In this document: piece after piece, positions 36,460-45,842 of the stretch | Position numbering within the stretch: position 1 is the first letter of the stretch | How the letters are laid out: each line of letters opens with the position of its first letter | NCBI GenBank assembly: GCA_934098505.1 | Contig: CAKOOR010000003.1 | Coordinates: 1 to 64,000 of the forward strand | Length of the DNA: 64,000 bases | From: an uncultured Bacilli bacterium | GTDB lineage: Bacteria > Bacillota_I > Bacilli_A > RF39 > UBA660 | Direction: 5' to 3' | Notes under the pieces: model-generated | Told to the model about the DNA's origin: nothing | The model's database searches: none | The model's input: only the letters and a program-made list of their open reading frames with translations | Program-made: the position numbers and the translations under genes

Positions 36460-38869
36460 TAATTATAAAGAAATTGAAAAGAAATGGCAAAAATATTGGG
36501 AAGAACATGAAACTTTTAAAGCTATAACAGGTAGTAGTAAAACACCTTTCTATGCCCTAGTTGAGTTTCCTTATCCATCAGGAGCTGGTCTTCATGTAGG
36601 GCATGTCCGTAGTTATACAGCTTTGGACGCCTTATCTAGAATGAAAAGAATGCAAGGATTTAATGTCTTGTTTCCAATGGGATGGGATGCTTTTGGAGCG
36701 CCTGCTGAACAATATGCCATAAAAAATCATATTCATCCTAAAGATGCAGTAAAAGCCAATATATCTAATTTTAAAAAACAAATGCAATCTTTAGGATTTA
36801 GTTTCGATTGGTCAAGAGAATTTTCAACAACTGATCCAGAATATTATAAATGGACTCAATGGCAATTCTTACAATTTTATAAACATGATATGGCTTATAA
36901 AGCTACCGTACCAGTTAACTGGTGTCCAAATTGTAAGACTGTTCTTTCTAATGAAGACGCTGCTGGTGGTGTATGTGAAAGATGTGGTAGCCCAGTTGTT
37001 CAAAAAGAAAAATCGCAATGGATGCTAAAAATGAGTAGCTATGCTGAGGATCTATTAAAAGGATTAGATGATACCAACTTTGCACCTAAAGTTAAACTAG
37101 GCCAAATTAATTGGATTGGTAAATCAACAGGTGTTGAAGTAGATATTGATATAGTTGACGGCGGTAAATTTCAAATATTTACTACTTGTATCGAAACTAT
37201 TTATGGTATAACTTTCTTTGTTATCGCTCCAGATGGAAAATTAATCAAAGAATTGATGCCACGTGTTGAAAACAAAGAAGAAGTTTTAGCCTATATTGAA
37301 GAAACTGCTAAAAAATCTAACATGGATCGTACCGAACTTAATAAAGACAAGACTGGTTGCCTAGTTAAAGGTATCAAAGCCATAAATCCGGTAACCGGTG
37401 CTGAAGTTCCTGTATTTTTAGGCGATTTCGTTTTAGGTGATTATGGTACTGGGGCAGTCATGGCTGTTCCTGCTCATGACCAAAGAGATTATGAATATGC
37501 CAAAGTACATGACATTCCAATGATTGAAGTAATAACTGGTGGTAACATTAGTAAAAGTGCTTATGCTAAGGAAGAATATTTAGATAATAAAGAAGCTAAG
37601 CTTATTAACAGTGATAAATTTACCGGTCTATCAGTTATGGAGGCTAAAGAAGCTATTACAAAATTCTTAGAAGAAAAAGGTATCGCCCGTCGTGTTAATA
37701 ACTACAAAATGCGTGACTGGATATTCTCTCGTCAAAGATTCTGGGGCGAACCAATCCCAATGATTTATTGTAAGACCTGTGGCTGGCAACCAGTACCGGA
37801 AGATCAGTTACCTTTGTTACTTCCTGATGTTGCTGAGTATGAACCAACTGATAATGGGGAATCACCACTTGCTAAGATTACGGATTGGGTTAATTGCCAA
37901 TGTCCAAAATGTGGCGGTCATGCTAAAAGAGAAACCGATACCATGCCTAACTGGGCTGGTTCTAGTTGGTATTTCTTAAGATTTATGGATGCTCATAACG
38001 ATTCATGCTTTGCTGATTTTGATGCCATGAAATATTGGAATCATGTAGACTGGTACAATGGTGGAATGGAGCACACAGCAAGACACTTACTATACGCTAG
38101 ATTCTGGGTTCAATTCTTATATAATATAGGTCTAGTACCTCATAAAGAAATGATTTGGACTCGTGTTTCTCATGGTATGGTTTTAGGACCTGATAATCAA
38201 AAAATGAGTAAATCTAAAGGCAATGTCATTAATCCTGATGATATTGTTAATGAATATGGTGCTGATATTTTAAGAGTTTATGAAATGTTTATGGGTGACT
38301 ATCAAACAGATGCACCTTGGTCAACTGATTCTTTACGAGGCTGTAAACGTTTTATTGAAAAAATTATTCGACTAAAAGATAAGGTTAATAAAGAAGAAGG
38401 ATATTCTAAGACTCTAGAAAATATCGAACATAAAACTATTAAAAAAGTTACTAACGATATGACAACTATGGGATATAATACCGTTATTTCAAGTTTAATG
38501 ATATTAGCTAATGCTTACGATGCTAAAAATGAAATAACCCCAAAGGATTATAATTTATTATTAACATTACTAAATCCAATGGCACCACATATTACTGAGG
38601 AATTGAATGAACAAATCGGTTTCCAACCAATCTGCGAATCAGCTTGGCCAACTTATGATGAGGCTAAAACCATTGATGAAGAAAAAGAAATTGGTGTACA
38701 AGTAAATGGTAAATTACGTGCTAGTATCAAAGTGAATATTAATGATTCCGAGGATACTTTAAAAGAAAAAGCCTTGAATGAAGAAAATGTTAAGAAATTT
38801 ACCGAAGGAAAAGAAATACTTAAAGTTATTGCTATTAAAGGAAAAATTGTTAACATTGTTGTTAAGTAA
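36452..38869 (+). CDS. leuS: Leucyl-tRNA synthetase
   Basis: This 805-residue class I synthetase charges tRNA-Leu. HIGH appears as AGLHVGHVRSYTALDAL near residue 45, and KMSKS as NQKMSKSKGNVINPDDI near 587. A zinc-like cluster CPNCKTVLSNEDAAGGVCERCG is at about 155-178 and a second Cys pair at about 480-490. The CP1 editing domain is present (TGAVMAVPAHDQRDYEYA). Length is normal for bacteria. It is controlled by the upstream leucine T-box and followed by a strong terminator. Confidence 0.97.
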   Translation: MSSNYKEIEKKWQKYWEEHETFKAITGSSKTPFYALVEFPYPSGAGLHVGHVRSYTALDALSRMKRMQGFNVLFPMGWDAFGAPAEQYAIKNHIHPKDAVKANISNFKKQMQSLGFSFDWSREFSTTDPEYYKWTQWQFLQFYKHDMAYKATVPVNWCPNCKTVLSNEDAAGGVCERCGSPVVQKEKSQWMLKMSSYAEDLLKGLDDTNFAPKVKLGQINWIGKSTGVEVDIDIVDGGKFQIFTTCIETIYGITFFVIAPDGKLIKELMPRVENKEEVLAYIEETAKKSNMDRTELNKDKTGCLVKGIKAINPVTGAEVPVFLGDFVLGDYGTGAVMAVPAHDQRDYEYAKVHDIPMIEVITGGNISKSAYAKEEYLDNKEAKLINSDKFTGLSVMEAKEAITKFLEEKGIARRVNNYKMRDWIFSRQRFWGEPIPMIYCKTCGWQPVPEDQLPLLLPDVAEYEPTDNGESPLAKITDWVNCQCPKCGGHAKRETDTMPNWAGSSWYFLRFMDAHNDSCFADFDAMKYWNHVDWYNGGMEHTARHLLYARFWVQFLYNIGLVPHKEMIWTRVSHGMVLGPDNQKMSKSKGNVINPDDIVNEYGADILRVYEMFMGDYQTDAPWSTDSLRGCKRFIEKIIRLKDKVNKEEGYSKTLENIEHKTIKKVTNDMTTMGYNTVISSLMILANAYDAKNEITPKDYNLLLTLLNPMAPHITEELNEQIGFQPICESAWPTYDEAKTIDEEKEIGVQVNGKLRASIKVNINDSEDTLKEKALNEENVKKFTEGKEILKVIAIKGKIVNIVVK

Positions 38870-38918
38870 TATTAATAGATGAACTAAAATAGCAAACTAT
38901 AATGTAACCTTCCTAAAA

Positions 38919-38955
38919 TAAAAAGCTTTGTTAAGCAGTAGACAAAGCTTTTTTT
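38919..38955. terminator. Bidirectional terminator between leuS and tmcAL
   Basis: AAAAGCTTTGT (38921-38931) pairs with ACAAAGCTTTT (38942-38952), with T-tracts for both strands. It separates two convergent genes. Confidence 0.85.
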
Positions 38956-38959
38956 GTAA

Positions 38960-40042
38960 TTATTTTTTAATAACAGGTTGATTTTTAATTTCAAATTTAT
39001 AAGTGTTTTGCCCAGTAAGCATATCATAAAGACAATTACCCTTAAGTTCTAAATTATAACAAGCTGTCTTTTTATAATTTTCTTTTATATTTTTTTCCTT
39101 TATATATCTTTGACCTTTTTCATTAAAGCCTAAAATTCTTAAATAATTCTCATTTTCATAATTTTTCTTAATCCCTAAAACAATATGCAAAAACATTCTA
39201 TTCAAACGATTGTAAGTATAGCGTTTTGTTTTAACTTTAGAAATTAATTCTTCTAAAGAATTACAATCCATAATAACTTTCCTTAATAGATTATCAAGAC
39301 CTTCACTAACATCTAAATAATTATCTAAATTATCAGTAGTCATAATTTTTAATTTTAACATTTTAAAATATAAATCATAGTCAGCTTTTACTAACAAATT
39401 CCAAGAAGGAGTAAAATTACTAACATCTTCCTTATTTAAGAAACGTTTCCTTATATTACTGGCACTTACAATATTTTCATTACTTTCTGTGTCTAAATAA
39501 TCATTGGTTCTTTTGATTAATTGAACTTTAATATTTTTATTAATTTTATTTATTGCTTTTAAATAAGAAATTCCTAGTAAATCATTAGCTTTAAATTGAA
39601 AATCAACATTAAAAGCATTGGCTAGTGCTGAAGGATAATTAAATCCTTTATCTAAAAGTTCTTTTACTTTTTCTTGATATTCAAGGTTATCTTGTTTATC
39701 TGCTAATCTCTTTAATAGCACTAGATTGTTACTTTCACTACCAAATACTAAAGTATCAATTCCTAAACTATTTAAAATCTTAATACTTTGATATGCAAAA
39801 ATATCAGCACTTTGGACTGTATAAATAATAGGTAGCTCCACAACTAAATCTATACCATATTCTAAACTTATCCTTACTTTATCTTCCTTAGGTAAAATAC
39901 CAATATCTCCCCGTTCAGTAAAAGAACTTCCTAAACATAAAATAATCAAACTCTCAGGATATAACTCCTTAATTTTACTAATTTGATAAATATGTCCATT
40001 ATGGAAAGGATTGTATTCTGCAATAAGACCAATTATCTTCAT
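38960..40042 (-). CDS. tmcAL: tRNA(Met) cytidine acetate ligase TmcAL (YlbM)
   Basis: This 360-residue nucleotidyltransferase-fold enzyme activates acetate with ATP and makes N4-acetylcytidine at the wobble position of elongator tRNA-Met. The opening MKIIGLIAEYNPFHNGHIYQ with the HxGH motif, CLGSSFTERGDIGILPKEDKVRISLEYGIDLVVELP and a later SASNIRKR-type block (NIVSASNIRKRFL) match the family. The ATG follows GAGAGGTTAAAAA on the minus strand. It is slightly shorter than the Bacillus protein. Confidence 0.92.
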   Translation of the reverse strand: MKIIGLIAEYNPFHNGHIYQISKIKELYPESLIILCLGSSFTERGDIGILPKEDKVRISLEYGIDLVVELPIIYTVQSADIFAYQSIKILNSLGIDTLVFGSESNNLVLLKRLADKQDNLEYQEKVKELLDKGFNYPSALANAFNVDFQFKANDLLGISYLKAINKINKNIKVQLIKRTNDYLDTESNENIVSASNIRKRFLNKEDVSNFTPSWNLLVKADYDLYFKMLKLKIMTTDNLDNYLDVSEGLDNLLRKVIMDCNSLEELISKVKTKRYTYNRLNRMFLHIVLGIKKNYENENYLRILGFNEKGQRYIKEKNIKENYKKTACYNLELKGNCLYDMLTGQNTYKFEIKNQPVIKK

Positions 40043-40164
40043 TTTTTAACCTCTCTTTAAAAATTAAAAGCTTTTTTAATTTCAAAAAGAGTATATCTTA
40101 AACCACAAAAAATCACAAGTATTCTCTTGCATAAAATAACTTTTTAGTATATAATCTTAACTAC

Positions 40165-40215
40165 GAAGGAGAAATTAATTGAATATTTAACTATATTTAA
40201 TTAATTATATAGTTT
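40165..40215 (+). promoter_or_regulatory. Distant ribosome site separated from the start by a hairpin (DUF177 gene)
   Basis: GAAGGAG (40165-40171) lies 44 bases before the ATG at 40216. AATTAATT at 40173-40180 can pair with its copy at 40199-40206, leaving 9 bases to the ATG. An alternative stem AACTATAT/ATATAGTT (40189-40196 and 40207-40214) would instead cover the start region. A short frame TTG AAT ATT TAA begins at 40179, at good spacing from the site. Confidence 0.45.
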
Positions 40216-40698
40216 ATGGAATTTGATTTAAATAAAATTACTGAACAAGGCATCCTTATAGATACAACTATATCTTTTGATAATGAGTATTTGAAAGTTA
40301 GTACAATCAAAAAACTTGATAATGTCAAGGTAAGTGGTCGTATTTACTATAGCTTAACTAAAGAAGTAATATTTACTGGGAACGTTAAAGGCGATATGAC
40401 TTTAGTAGATGGTTACAGTGGCGAGCTTATTAATTATCCATTTGATATTGACCTAGACGAAATACTAGCCGATTTTTCCGCCGAAGATGAAAAAATGGGC
40501 AAAAAGCCCCAAAATAGTCTTGACCTAAAAGAAGTTTTATGGGAAAATATTGTACTGGAAGTTCCCATCGTTGTTTCAAAAGATAATGAAGTAAAAACTA
40601 AAAAAGGCGAGTTTTGGGAAGTAAGAGATGAAAATTCCAAAAAAGATGATCCAAGATTAGAGTGTTTTAGAACTCTACTTGATGAAGGGAAGGAGTGA
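40216..40698 (+). CDS. DUF177 (YceD) family protein
   Basis: This 160-residue protein of the YceD/DUF177 family almost always sits before rpmF, as here, and has been linked to 23S rRNA accumulation in other organisms. The pattern VSGRIYYSLTKEVIFTGNVKGDMTLVDGYSGELINYPFDIDLDE and the C-terminal LDLKEVLWENIVLEVPIVV fit. Its stop lies 4 bases before the rpmF ATG. Translation start depends on a hairpin-separated ribosome site. Confidence 0.85.
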   Translation: MEFDLNKITEQGILIDTTISFDNEYLKVSTIKKLDNVKVSGRIYYSLTKEVIFTGNVKGDMTLVDGYSGELINYPFDIDLDEILADFSAEDEKMGKKPQNSLDLKEVLWENIVLEVPIVVSKDNEVKTKKGEFWEVRDENSKKDDPRLECFRTLLDEGKE

Positions 40699-40702
40699 AA
40701 TT

Positions 40703-40900
40703 ATGGCAGTTCCATTTAGAAGAACAAGTAAAACTAAAAAAAGAATGCGTCGTACTCACTTAAAAAAAGAAGTTGGAGCATTAACTACATGTCCTAAATG
40801 TGGTGCTACTATCCAACCTCATCGTGCATGTATGGCATGTGGGTTCTACAAAGGCAAAGATGTTTTAAATAAAGAAACTACAGAAGAAACTAATAAATAG
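40703..40900 (+). CDS. rpmF: Large ribosomal subunit protein L32
   Basis: This 65-residue L32 begins MAVPFRRTSKTKKRMRRTH and has the zinc-type Cys pairs in TTCPKCGATIQPHRACMACGFYKGKDV (C-x2-C...C-x2-C). The start at 40703 follows AAGGGAAGGAGTG. A short acidic/Thr-rich tail follows the core. It is coupled to the DUF177 gene and has its own terminator. Confidence 0.96.
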   Translation: MAVPFRRTSKTKKRMRRTHLKKEVGALTTCPKCGATIQPHRACMACGFYKGKDVLNKETTEETNK

Positions 40901-40908
40901 TTTTACGG

Positions 40909-40936
40909 CTACTATCATAAAATAGTAGTTTTTTTT
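40909..40936 (+). terminator. Intrinsic terminator of rpmF
   Basis: CTACTAT (40909-40915) pairs with ATAGTAG (40922-40928), followed by eight T residues. Confidence 0.85.
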
Positions 40937-40981
40937 AATATTTAAGTAATTTATGCTATACTATATCTATAGGAGGATAAT

Positions 40982-41527
40982 ATGTGGTGGATTATTTTAA
41001 TAATCATTGTTCTAATACTATTATATATAGGCTCAACTTACAATTCCTTTGTAGTCCTAAGAAATAAAGTAAAAGACCAATGGGCTCAAATTGATGTTCA
41101 ATTAAAAAGAAGATTTGACTTAATTCCTAACTTAGTTGAAACAGTAAAAGGTTATGCTTCTCATGAAAAAGATACCCTAGAAGCCGTAGTAAAAGCTCGT
41201 AATGAATACTTATCAAGCGATACACCAGAAGGCAAAATGGAAGCTAACAACGATTTAAATAAAGTTGTTACTAAATTATTTGCGCTTGCTGAGTCTTATC
41301 CAGAGTTAAAAGCTGATACAAGTTTTAGAGAATTACAATCTACTTTAACTGAAACTGAAGATAAAATATCTTATGCTCGTCAATTCTATAATGATGTTGT
41401 TATGAAATATAATAACAAAGTAGAAGTCTTCCCAAGTAACATTGTGGCAGGTATGTTTGGTTTTAAAACTAGTGCTTACTTTAATGCAACTGAAGAAGAA
41501 CGCGAAAACGTTAAAGTTAAATTCTAA
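40982..41527 (+). CDS. lemA: LemA-family membrane protein
   Basis: This 181-residue protein has an N-terminal TM helix (about 2-20) and a helical cytoplasmic or external domain with family hallmarks STYNSFVVLRNKVKDQWAQIDVQLKRRFDLIPNLVETVKGYASHEKDTLEAVVKAR and ISYARQFYNDVVMKYNNKVEVFPSNIVAGMFGF. Function is not well defined; homologues are often near proteases. A strong ribosome site (AGGAGGATA) precedes the ATG, and the gene stands alone. Confidence 0.93.
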   Translation: MWWIILIIIVLILLYIGSTYNSFVVLRNKVKDQWAQIDVQLKRRFDLIPNLVETVKGYASHEKDTLEAVVKARNEYLSSDTPEGKMEANNDLNKVVTKLFALAESYPELKADTSFRELQSTLTETEDKISYARQFYNDVVMKYNNKVEVFPSNIVAGMFGFKTSAYFNATEEERENVKVKF

Positions 41528-41551
41528 GAAGAAGAAATTCTTCTTTTTTTT
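41528..41551 (+). terminator. Terminator of lemA
   Basis: AGAAGA and TCTTCT (about 41530-41544) form a short stem followed by eight or more T residues. The stem is AT-rich and the loop tight. Confidence 0.5.
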
Positions 41552-41571
41552 GGCGTTTTTAGTTTATTATT

Positions 41572-41597
41572 ACTTCCCACAACCACCCACCCTGAAA
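41572..41597. repeat. CCACCCACCC intergenic motif, copy 2
   Basis: The core ACAACCACCCACCCTGAAA spans 41579-41597, 51 bases after the lemA stop and past its terminator. TACTT just before and AAGTA just after can pair, which would place the motif in a loop. Confidence 0.8.
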
Positions 41598-41756
41598 AGT
41601 ATTCTTTATATAAAAATGTAAATATTATGTCTTATTTAATAAAAAATTGTTAATTTTTAGCAAAATATTAAAATTTTTGAAGGAAATCAGCCATCACTCT
41701 ACAATATATATAATTAGAAGGGTAAATAATATCTTTCTAAGACAGGAGGTGAAAGT

Positions 41757-42727
41757 ATGTTGAATTTTGCAAATTCCATGATAGAAGGAGAAACGATGAT
41801 TAGTGAAAAGCAAGAAAGAAATAGAAAGAACTTTAAAAGATAAAAGTAAAGATTTTGTTTTACCCATGACTTAGGATGTTATGTTCGAGCAAATGTTCAT
41901 TTCTAAAGAATCTATGCCTCTACTTGAACATATTATTGCTGTATTTGGTAATATCGATATTAATGATGTTAAGGGTAAGGTTCGATTATTACCAAATGAA
42001 TTAAAACAAACTTCAGCTAAAGATACTAGAAGTAAAAGTGATATCATTGCCGACTATTTTAAAGACGAAAAGAATATCGACAAATACATTGACGAAATGA
42101 ATTCATCAGAAACAATGCCTTGGCGTAATGTCTTCTATGCTTATAAAGTAGCAGGTGGTGGCATTTCTATTGATGAAGATAAATATGTTAAAGCATACGA
42201 AACTATCTTAATTGATTTTAATTGCTTTGCCAAAGCTAAAAGAAATTTAGTAGAAATGATTACCATGCGTTATAAAGACGGCGCCATCTATGATGATAGC
42301 ACTAAAATATTCGAAGTAAATATGGCGAAAGCTAAAGATATGAGTTATAATTATGGTCGATAAGCAAGAGGAACAAGTAGCCATAATTAGCAGAATGTTT
42401 ATGACTACCAGTTCACTTGAGTTGGATAAGGAGTCAGATAAACTTATGAGTAAAAAAGATACTGAAAAGTTAGTTAGCCGTGCCAAAGAATTGTCAAGCG
42501 ATGGAGAATATGTAAAACTTTTTGACAAAGAGGAAAATTATAAGGAGTTAATTCGCAATACAGAATTAGCTGCAGCTCACGAAGATGGCATTAAGCAAGG
42601 TATTGCACGTGGCTTAAAAGAAAAAGCTTTAGAAATGGCCAAAAAATGTCTTGGTAAAGAAATGAACATTGAAACTGTTTCTAAATTAACCGGATTATCC
42701 ATTGAAGAAATAGAAAATCTAAAATAA
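41757..42727 (+). pseudogene. Rpn / PD-(D/E)XK nuclease-family transposase-like gene, broken by at least three lesions
   Basis: A strong site (AGGAGGTGA) precedes ATG 41757, which opens MLNFANSMIEGETMISEKQE. Reading continues only after a frameshift near 41815 into IERTLKDKSKDFVLPMT. A TAG at 41872 follows, where an Rpn protein would read about DVMF. It continues from 41875 to a stop at 42361, and the C-terminus is in another frame from 42353. The C-terminal block (EDGIKQGIARGLKEKALEMAKK...LTGLSIEEIENL) is typical of Rpn-family proteins, proposed to promote recombination. The central catalytic region seems partly deleted. Confidence 0.7.
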
Positions 42728-42947
42728 TAAATTTAGTTTTAGTAATTTTATGAGGATGTAAACAATTATGAGTAAAAAAGATACTGAAAAGTTAGTTAGC
42801 CGTGCCAAAGAATTGTCAAGCGATGGAGAATATGTAAAACTTTTTGACAAAGAGGAAAATTATAAGGAGTTAATTCGCAATACAGAGTTGACTGAAGCTC
42901 ACGAAGATGGCATTAAGCAAGGTATTGCACGTGGCTCAAAAGAAACC
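42446..42947 (+). repeat. Direct repeat of about 180 bp within the Rpn-type C-terminal region
   Basis: The segments starting at 42446 and 42768 are identical over about 145 bases and nearly so for another 55. Both begin ATGAGTAAAAAAGATACTG. The offset is 322 bases. After about 42625 and 42947 the two copies diverge completely in DNA, although both still encode the same kind of C-terminal block. Confidence 0.9.
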
Positions 42948-43058
42948 GCTATTAATAACGCCAAAAATGCTAAGGCTCTTGGTTTAGACAATAATAGTAT
43001 TTCTAAAATAACAGGGTTATCCATTGAAGAAATCGAGTCTTTGACAAAGGAAAATTAA
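42768..43058 (+). pseudogene. Second Rpn-type C-terminal fragment
   Basis: This 96-residue frame duplicates the C-terminal part of the preceding broken Rpn gene: MSKKDTEKLVSRAKELSSDG through EDGIKQGIARGSKETAINN, then a different tail, LGLDNNSISKITGLSIEEIESL. It has a ribosome-like GAGG 12 bases before the ATG, so expression of the fragment is possible. It lacks any nuclease domain. Unequal recombination between Rpn paralogues would explain both the duplication and the swapped tail. Confidence 0.65.
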
Positions 43059-43081
43059 TAACCATAATTATTAGTGAATTT

Positions 43082-43115
43082 AAAACTTAAGTAACACCAA
43101 CGCTTAAGTTTTTTT
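43082..43115 (+). terminator. Intrinsic terminator before tmk
   Basis: AAAACTTAAG (43082-43091) pairs with CTTAAGTTTT (43103-43112), followed by T residues. Confidence 0.75.
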
Positions 43116-43197
43116 GAAATTTTCTATAAAGTCCAAAGCTTTCTAATAATTGCCAAGGCCTATAACTTGTGATATATTAAGTAAGTAAGGTGATGTT

Positions 43198-43875
43198 ATG
43201 CGCGGAAAAATCATTGTAATCGAAGGAACTGAATGTTCTGGCAAAGACACCCAAGTACATTTACTAGTTCAAAGACTTCGTAAAGAAGGAAGAAAAGTTG
43301 AACATTTTGCTTTTCCTATGTACGACTCCCCAACGGGTAAAATTATCGGTGGCCCTTATATGGGGAAAGAATACATTTGCCCTTCATACTTTAAAGAAAA
43401 GATAACGGAAGTTGATCCTAAAGTTGCAGCCCTCTATTATGCTGCCGACCGCAAATACAACTATAAAATGATAGAAAGTTACCTACAAGAAGGTTATGAT
43501 GTCATATTAGACCGTTATGTTGAGTCAAATATGGCCTACCAAGGCTGTAAAATTCAAGATAAAGAAGAACGTTTAAAACTTTATAAATGGTTAGAAACTC
43601 TAGAATACGACCTTTTAGAATTACCACATCCAGACTTTACTATTCTTTTACATATGCCCTATAAAATGGTTATGGAATTAAAAAGAGGTCGTATTGGCTA
43701 CGATGACACGAAAGATTCCCCTCTCTATATTAAAAATAGCGAAGAAACTTATTTAGAGCTAGCCACTATTAATCATCATCATATTATCAGCTGTGTTAAA
43801 AAAGACCATTTAAAAGATATGTTAGATATTCATGAAGAAATCTATAACTTAATCAAAAAAGAAGTATTTAAATAA
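43198..43875 (+). CDS. tmk: Thymidylate kinase-like nucleoside monophosphate kinase
   Basis: This 225-residue P-loop kinase of the dTMP kinase family has the Walker A variant IVIEGTECSGKDTQVHLL, the substrate motif in VILDRYVESNMAYQG, and the P-loop lid region near KRGRIGYDD. An insertion FPMYDSPTGKIIGGPYMGKEY is typical of a subgroup of Firmicutes thymidylate kinases. The gene stands before rRNA/tRNA modification genes rather than holB. A good ribosome site (AAGGTGATG) precedes the ATG. Confidence 0.85.
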   Translation: MRGKIIVIEGTECSGKDTQVHLLVQRLRKEGRKVEHFAFPMYDSPTGKIIGGPYMGKEYICPSYFKEKITEVDPKVAALYYAADRKYNYKMIESYLQEGYDVILDRYVESNMAYQGCKIQDKEERLKLYKWLETLEYDLLELPHPDFTILLHMPYKMVMELKRGRIGYDDTKDSPLYIKNSEETYLELATINHHHIISCVKKDHLKDMLDIHEEIYNLIKKEVFK

Positions 43876-43915
43876 TTAAAATTATGATAAAATTAAAAAA
43901 GCGGAGGGGCGTTTT

Positions 43916-44671
43916 ATGGAAATAATAACTAGTTTAGAAAATAAAAAAATTAAATATATAAATAAATTAAAAAATAAAAAATTTCGTGATGAAGAAGGCC
44001 TTTTTATCATAGAAACTAAACATCTAGTAGAAGAAGCTTATAAAAGTGGTTTCTTAATGGAAGTTTATTTAGTAGATACTGAGATCGATGCTAATATCTT
44101 TGAAGATGATAAAATAAATAAGTATCAAATAACTAAAGAAATAATGCATAAAATAAGCTCTTTAGAAAGTCCTAGTAACTTTTTGGGTCTAGTTAAAAAA
44201 TTACCAACTTTAAACTATGGCCAACGTCTTCTTATCTTAGATAATATTCAAGATCCAGGTAATTTAGGAACCATTATTAGAAGTGCTGTTGCCTTTAACT
44301 TAGATACCCTTATTTTAAGTAATGACTGTGTTGATTTATATAATGATAAAACTATTCGCTCCAGTGAAGGCATGCTTTTTAAGTTAAATATCTTAAGAGA
44401 AGACTTAAATATCTTTTTATCTAAACTAAAAAATAATAATTATACGATTTATGGTACTAATGTTGTCGATGGGAGTATTGTTGGCGATATTAAATTTCCA
44501 AAGAAATATGCTATTATCATTGGTAATGAAGGTTCTGGTTTGAAAGATACTTTAAAAACCTTTGTTGACCAAAATATTTATATACCCATGTCGCCCAATG
44601 CTGAAAGTTTAAATGCCGGCATTGCTGCGTCTATAATAATGTATGAAATGAGTAAAAATGACTATGAATGA
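43916..44671 (+). CDS. SpoU/TrmH-family RNA 2'-O-methyltransferase
   Basis: This 251-residue protein has the substrate-binding N-terminal domain of RlmB/TsnR-like enzymes (NKKIKYINKLKNKKFRDEEGLFIIET) and a SPOUT knot domain with LILDNIQDPGNLGTIIRSAVAF, AIIIGNEGSGL and IYIPMSPNAESLNAGIAASIIMYE. It methylates a ribose in rRNA or tRNA; the exact site is not determinable. AGCGGAGGGG precedes the ATG. It overlaps the rimM start. Confidence 0.92.
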   Translation: MEIITSLENKKIKYINKLKNKKFRDEEGLFIIETKHLVEEAYKSGFLMEVYLVDTEIDANIFEDDKINKYQITKEIMHKISSLESPSNFLGLVKKLPTLNYGQRLLILDNIQDPGNLGTIIRSAVAFNLDTLILSNDCVDLYNDKTIRSSEGMLFKLNILREDLNIFLSKLKNNNYTIYGTNVVDGSIVGDIKFPKKYAIIIGNEGSGLKDTLKTFVDQNIYIPMSPNAESLNAGIAASIIMYEMSKNDYE

Positions 44672-45158
44672 TTATGTATGTGTAGGAAAAATTGTTAATA
44701 CCCATGGTATCAAAGGGGAATTAAGAATACTAAGTGATTTTGAATTAAAAGATAAAGTATTCCAAAAAGATATTAACCTTTACGTTGGACCCGAAAAACG
44801 AGAATTTACGATTACTGGATATCGCCATCATAAAATGTTTGACATGGTGACCTTTGCTGGCATTTCCAATATTAATGAAGTACTAGATTTTAAAGGATTA
44901 CTTGTCTATGTTAAAAGAGAAACTTTAAATATGGAAGTTGATGACTATGTTCTAAGTGACTTAATTGGGCTAACTGTCTATGATAAAGATAAAAAAATTG
45001 GTACCGTTAAAGACTACTATTTAGATAACGGTAATACCTTATTAGCTATAGCCGGATCAAAAGAATTTTATATTCCTTTAAAATCGCATTATATTAAAAA
45101 AATTAATATTAAAGATCAAAAAATAATAACTGAAGGGGGTAGTGATCTAATCTTATGA
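44664..45158 (+). CDS. rimM: 16S rRNA processing protein RimM
   Basis: This 164-residue RimM helps assemble the 30S head. MNDYVCVGKIVNTHGIKGELRI opens the N-terminal domain, and the C-terminal PRC-barrel includes YVLSDLIGLTVYDKDKKIGTVKDYYLDNGNTLLAI. The start is inside the end of the methyltransferase gene without a good ribosome site of its own (44664, or the ATG 6 bases earlier), so it is probably translated by coupling. trmD overlaps its stop. Confidence 0.93.
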   Translation: MNDYVCVGKIVNTHGIKGELRILSDFELKDKVFQKDINLYVGPEKREFTITGYRHHKMFDMVTFAGISNINEVLDFKGLLVYVKRETLNMEVDDYVLSDLIGLTVYDKDKKIGTVKDYYLDNGNTLLAIAGSKEFYIPLKSHYIKKINIKDQKIITEGGSDLIL

Positions 45159-45832
45159 CAATTGATATTTTAACTTTGTTTCCCGACATGATAAGTGGTT
45201 TCTTAAATGAATCAATTATTAAACGTAGCATCAACAAAGGCTTAGTAACTATTAATATTCATGACTTTCGTAAATATTCTTTACGTAGTAATAATCAAGT
45301 TGATGATACCCCTTATGGCGGGGGCGCCGGAATGGTTTTACAATGTGAACCGATTTTCCGTTGCCTTGAAGATATTAAAACGCCAGACTCTTTAGTTATC
45401 TTAGTTACTCCTGATGGTAAAACTTATAATCAAAATATAGCTAAAAATTTAAAGAAAAGTAGCCACTTAATCATTATTTGTGGCCATTATGAGGGCTTTG
45501 ATGAACGCATTAGAACCCTTGTCGATTTAGAAATTAGCATTGGCGATTATATCCTAACCGGCGGCGAACTAGCAGCTTGTGTTATTACCGATTCTGTTGT
45601 AAGACTTCTAGACGGTGCAATAAACAATGATTCTCTAAGTAGTGAGTCCTTTGAAGATAACCTTCTCGATTATCCAACCTATACCAAACCCGCTGACTTT
45701 AGAGGCATGAAAGTACCAGATGTCTTGCTAAGTGGTAACCATGGCGAAATAGCTAAATGGCGCAAAGAAATGCGTATTCAAAAAACAAAAGAACGAAGAC
45801 CAGATTTATTAAATAAAAATAACAATAATTAA
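45155..45832 (+). CDS. trmD: tRNA (guanine(37)-N1)-methyltransferase TrmD
   Basis: This 225-residue SPOUT enzyme makes m1G37, preventing +1 frameshifting. MTIDILTLFPDMISGFLNESIIKRS opens it; DDTPYGGGAGMVLQCEPIF, CGHYEGFDERI and IGDYILTGGELAACVITDSVVRLL form the knot and substrate motifs. It overlaps rimM by 4 bases. The rplS (L19) gene that normally follows trmD is not here; an unknown gene follows instead. Confidence 0.96.
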   Translation: MTIDILTLFPDMISGFLNESIIKRSINKGLVTINIHDFRKYSLRSNNQVDDTPYGGGAGMVLQCEPIFRCLEDIKTPDSLVILVTPDGKTYNQNIAKNLKKSSHLIIICGHYEGFDERIRTLVDLEISIGDYILTGGELAACVITDSVVRLLDGAINNDSLSSESFEDNLLDYPTYTKPADFRGMKVPDVLLSGNHGEIAKWRKEMRIQKTKERRPDLLNKNNNN

Positions 45833-45842
45833 TAAACATTAT

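Noticed and set aside
42446..42947. CRISPR-like or other array from the repeated segment
   Set aside because: There are only two copies of about 180 bp, which are coding; it is a tandem gene-fragment duplication.
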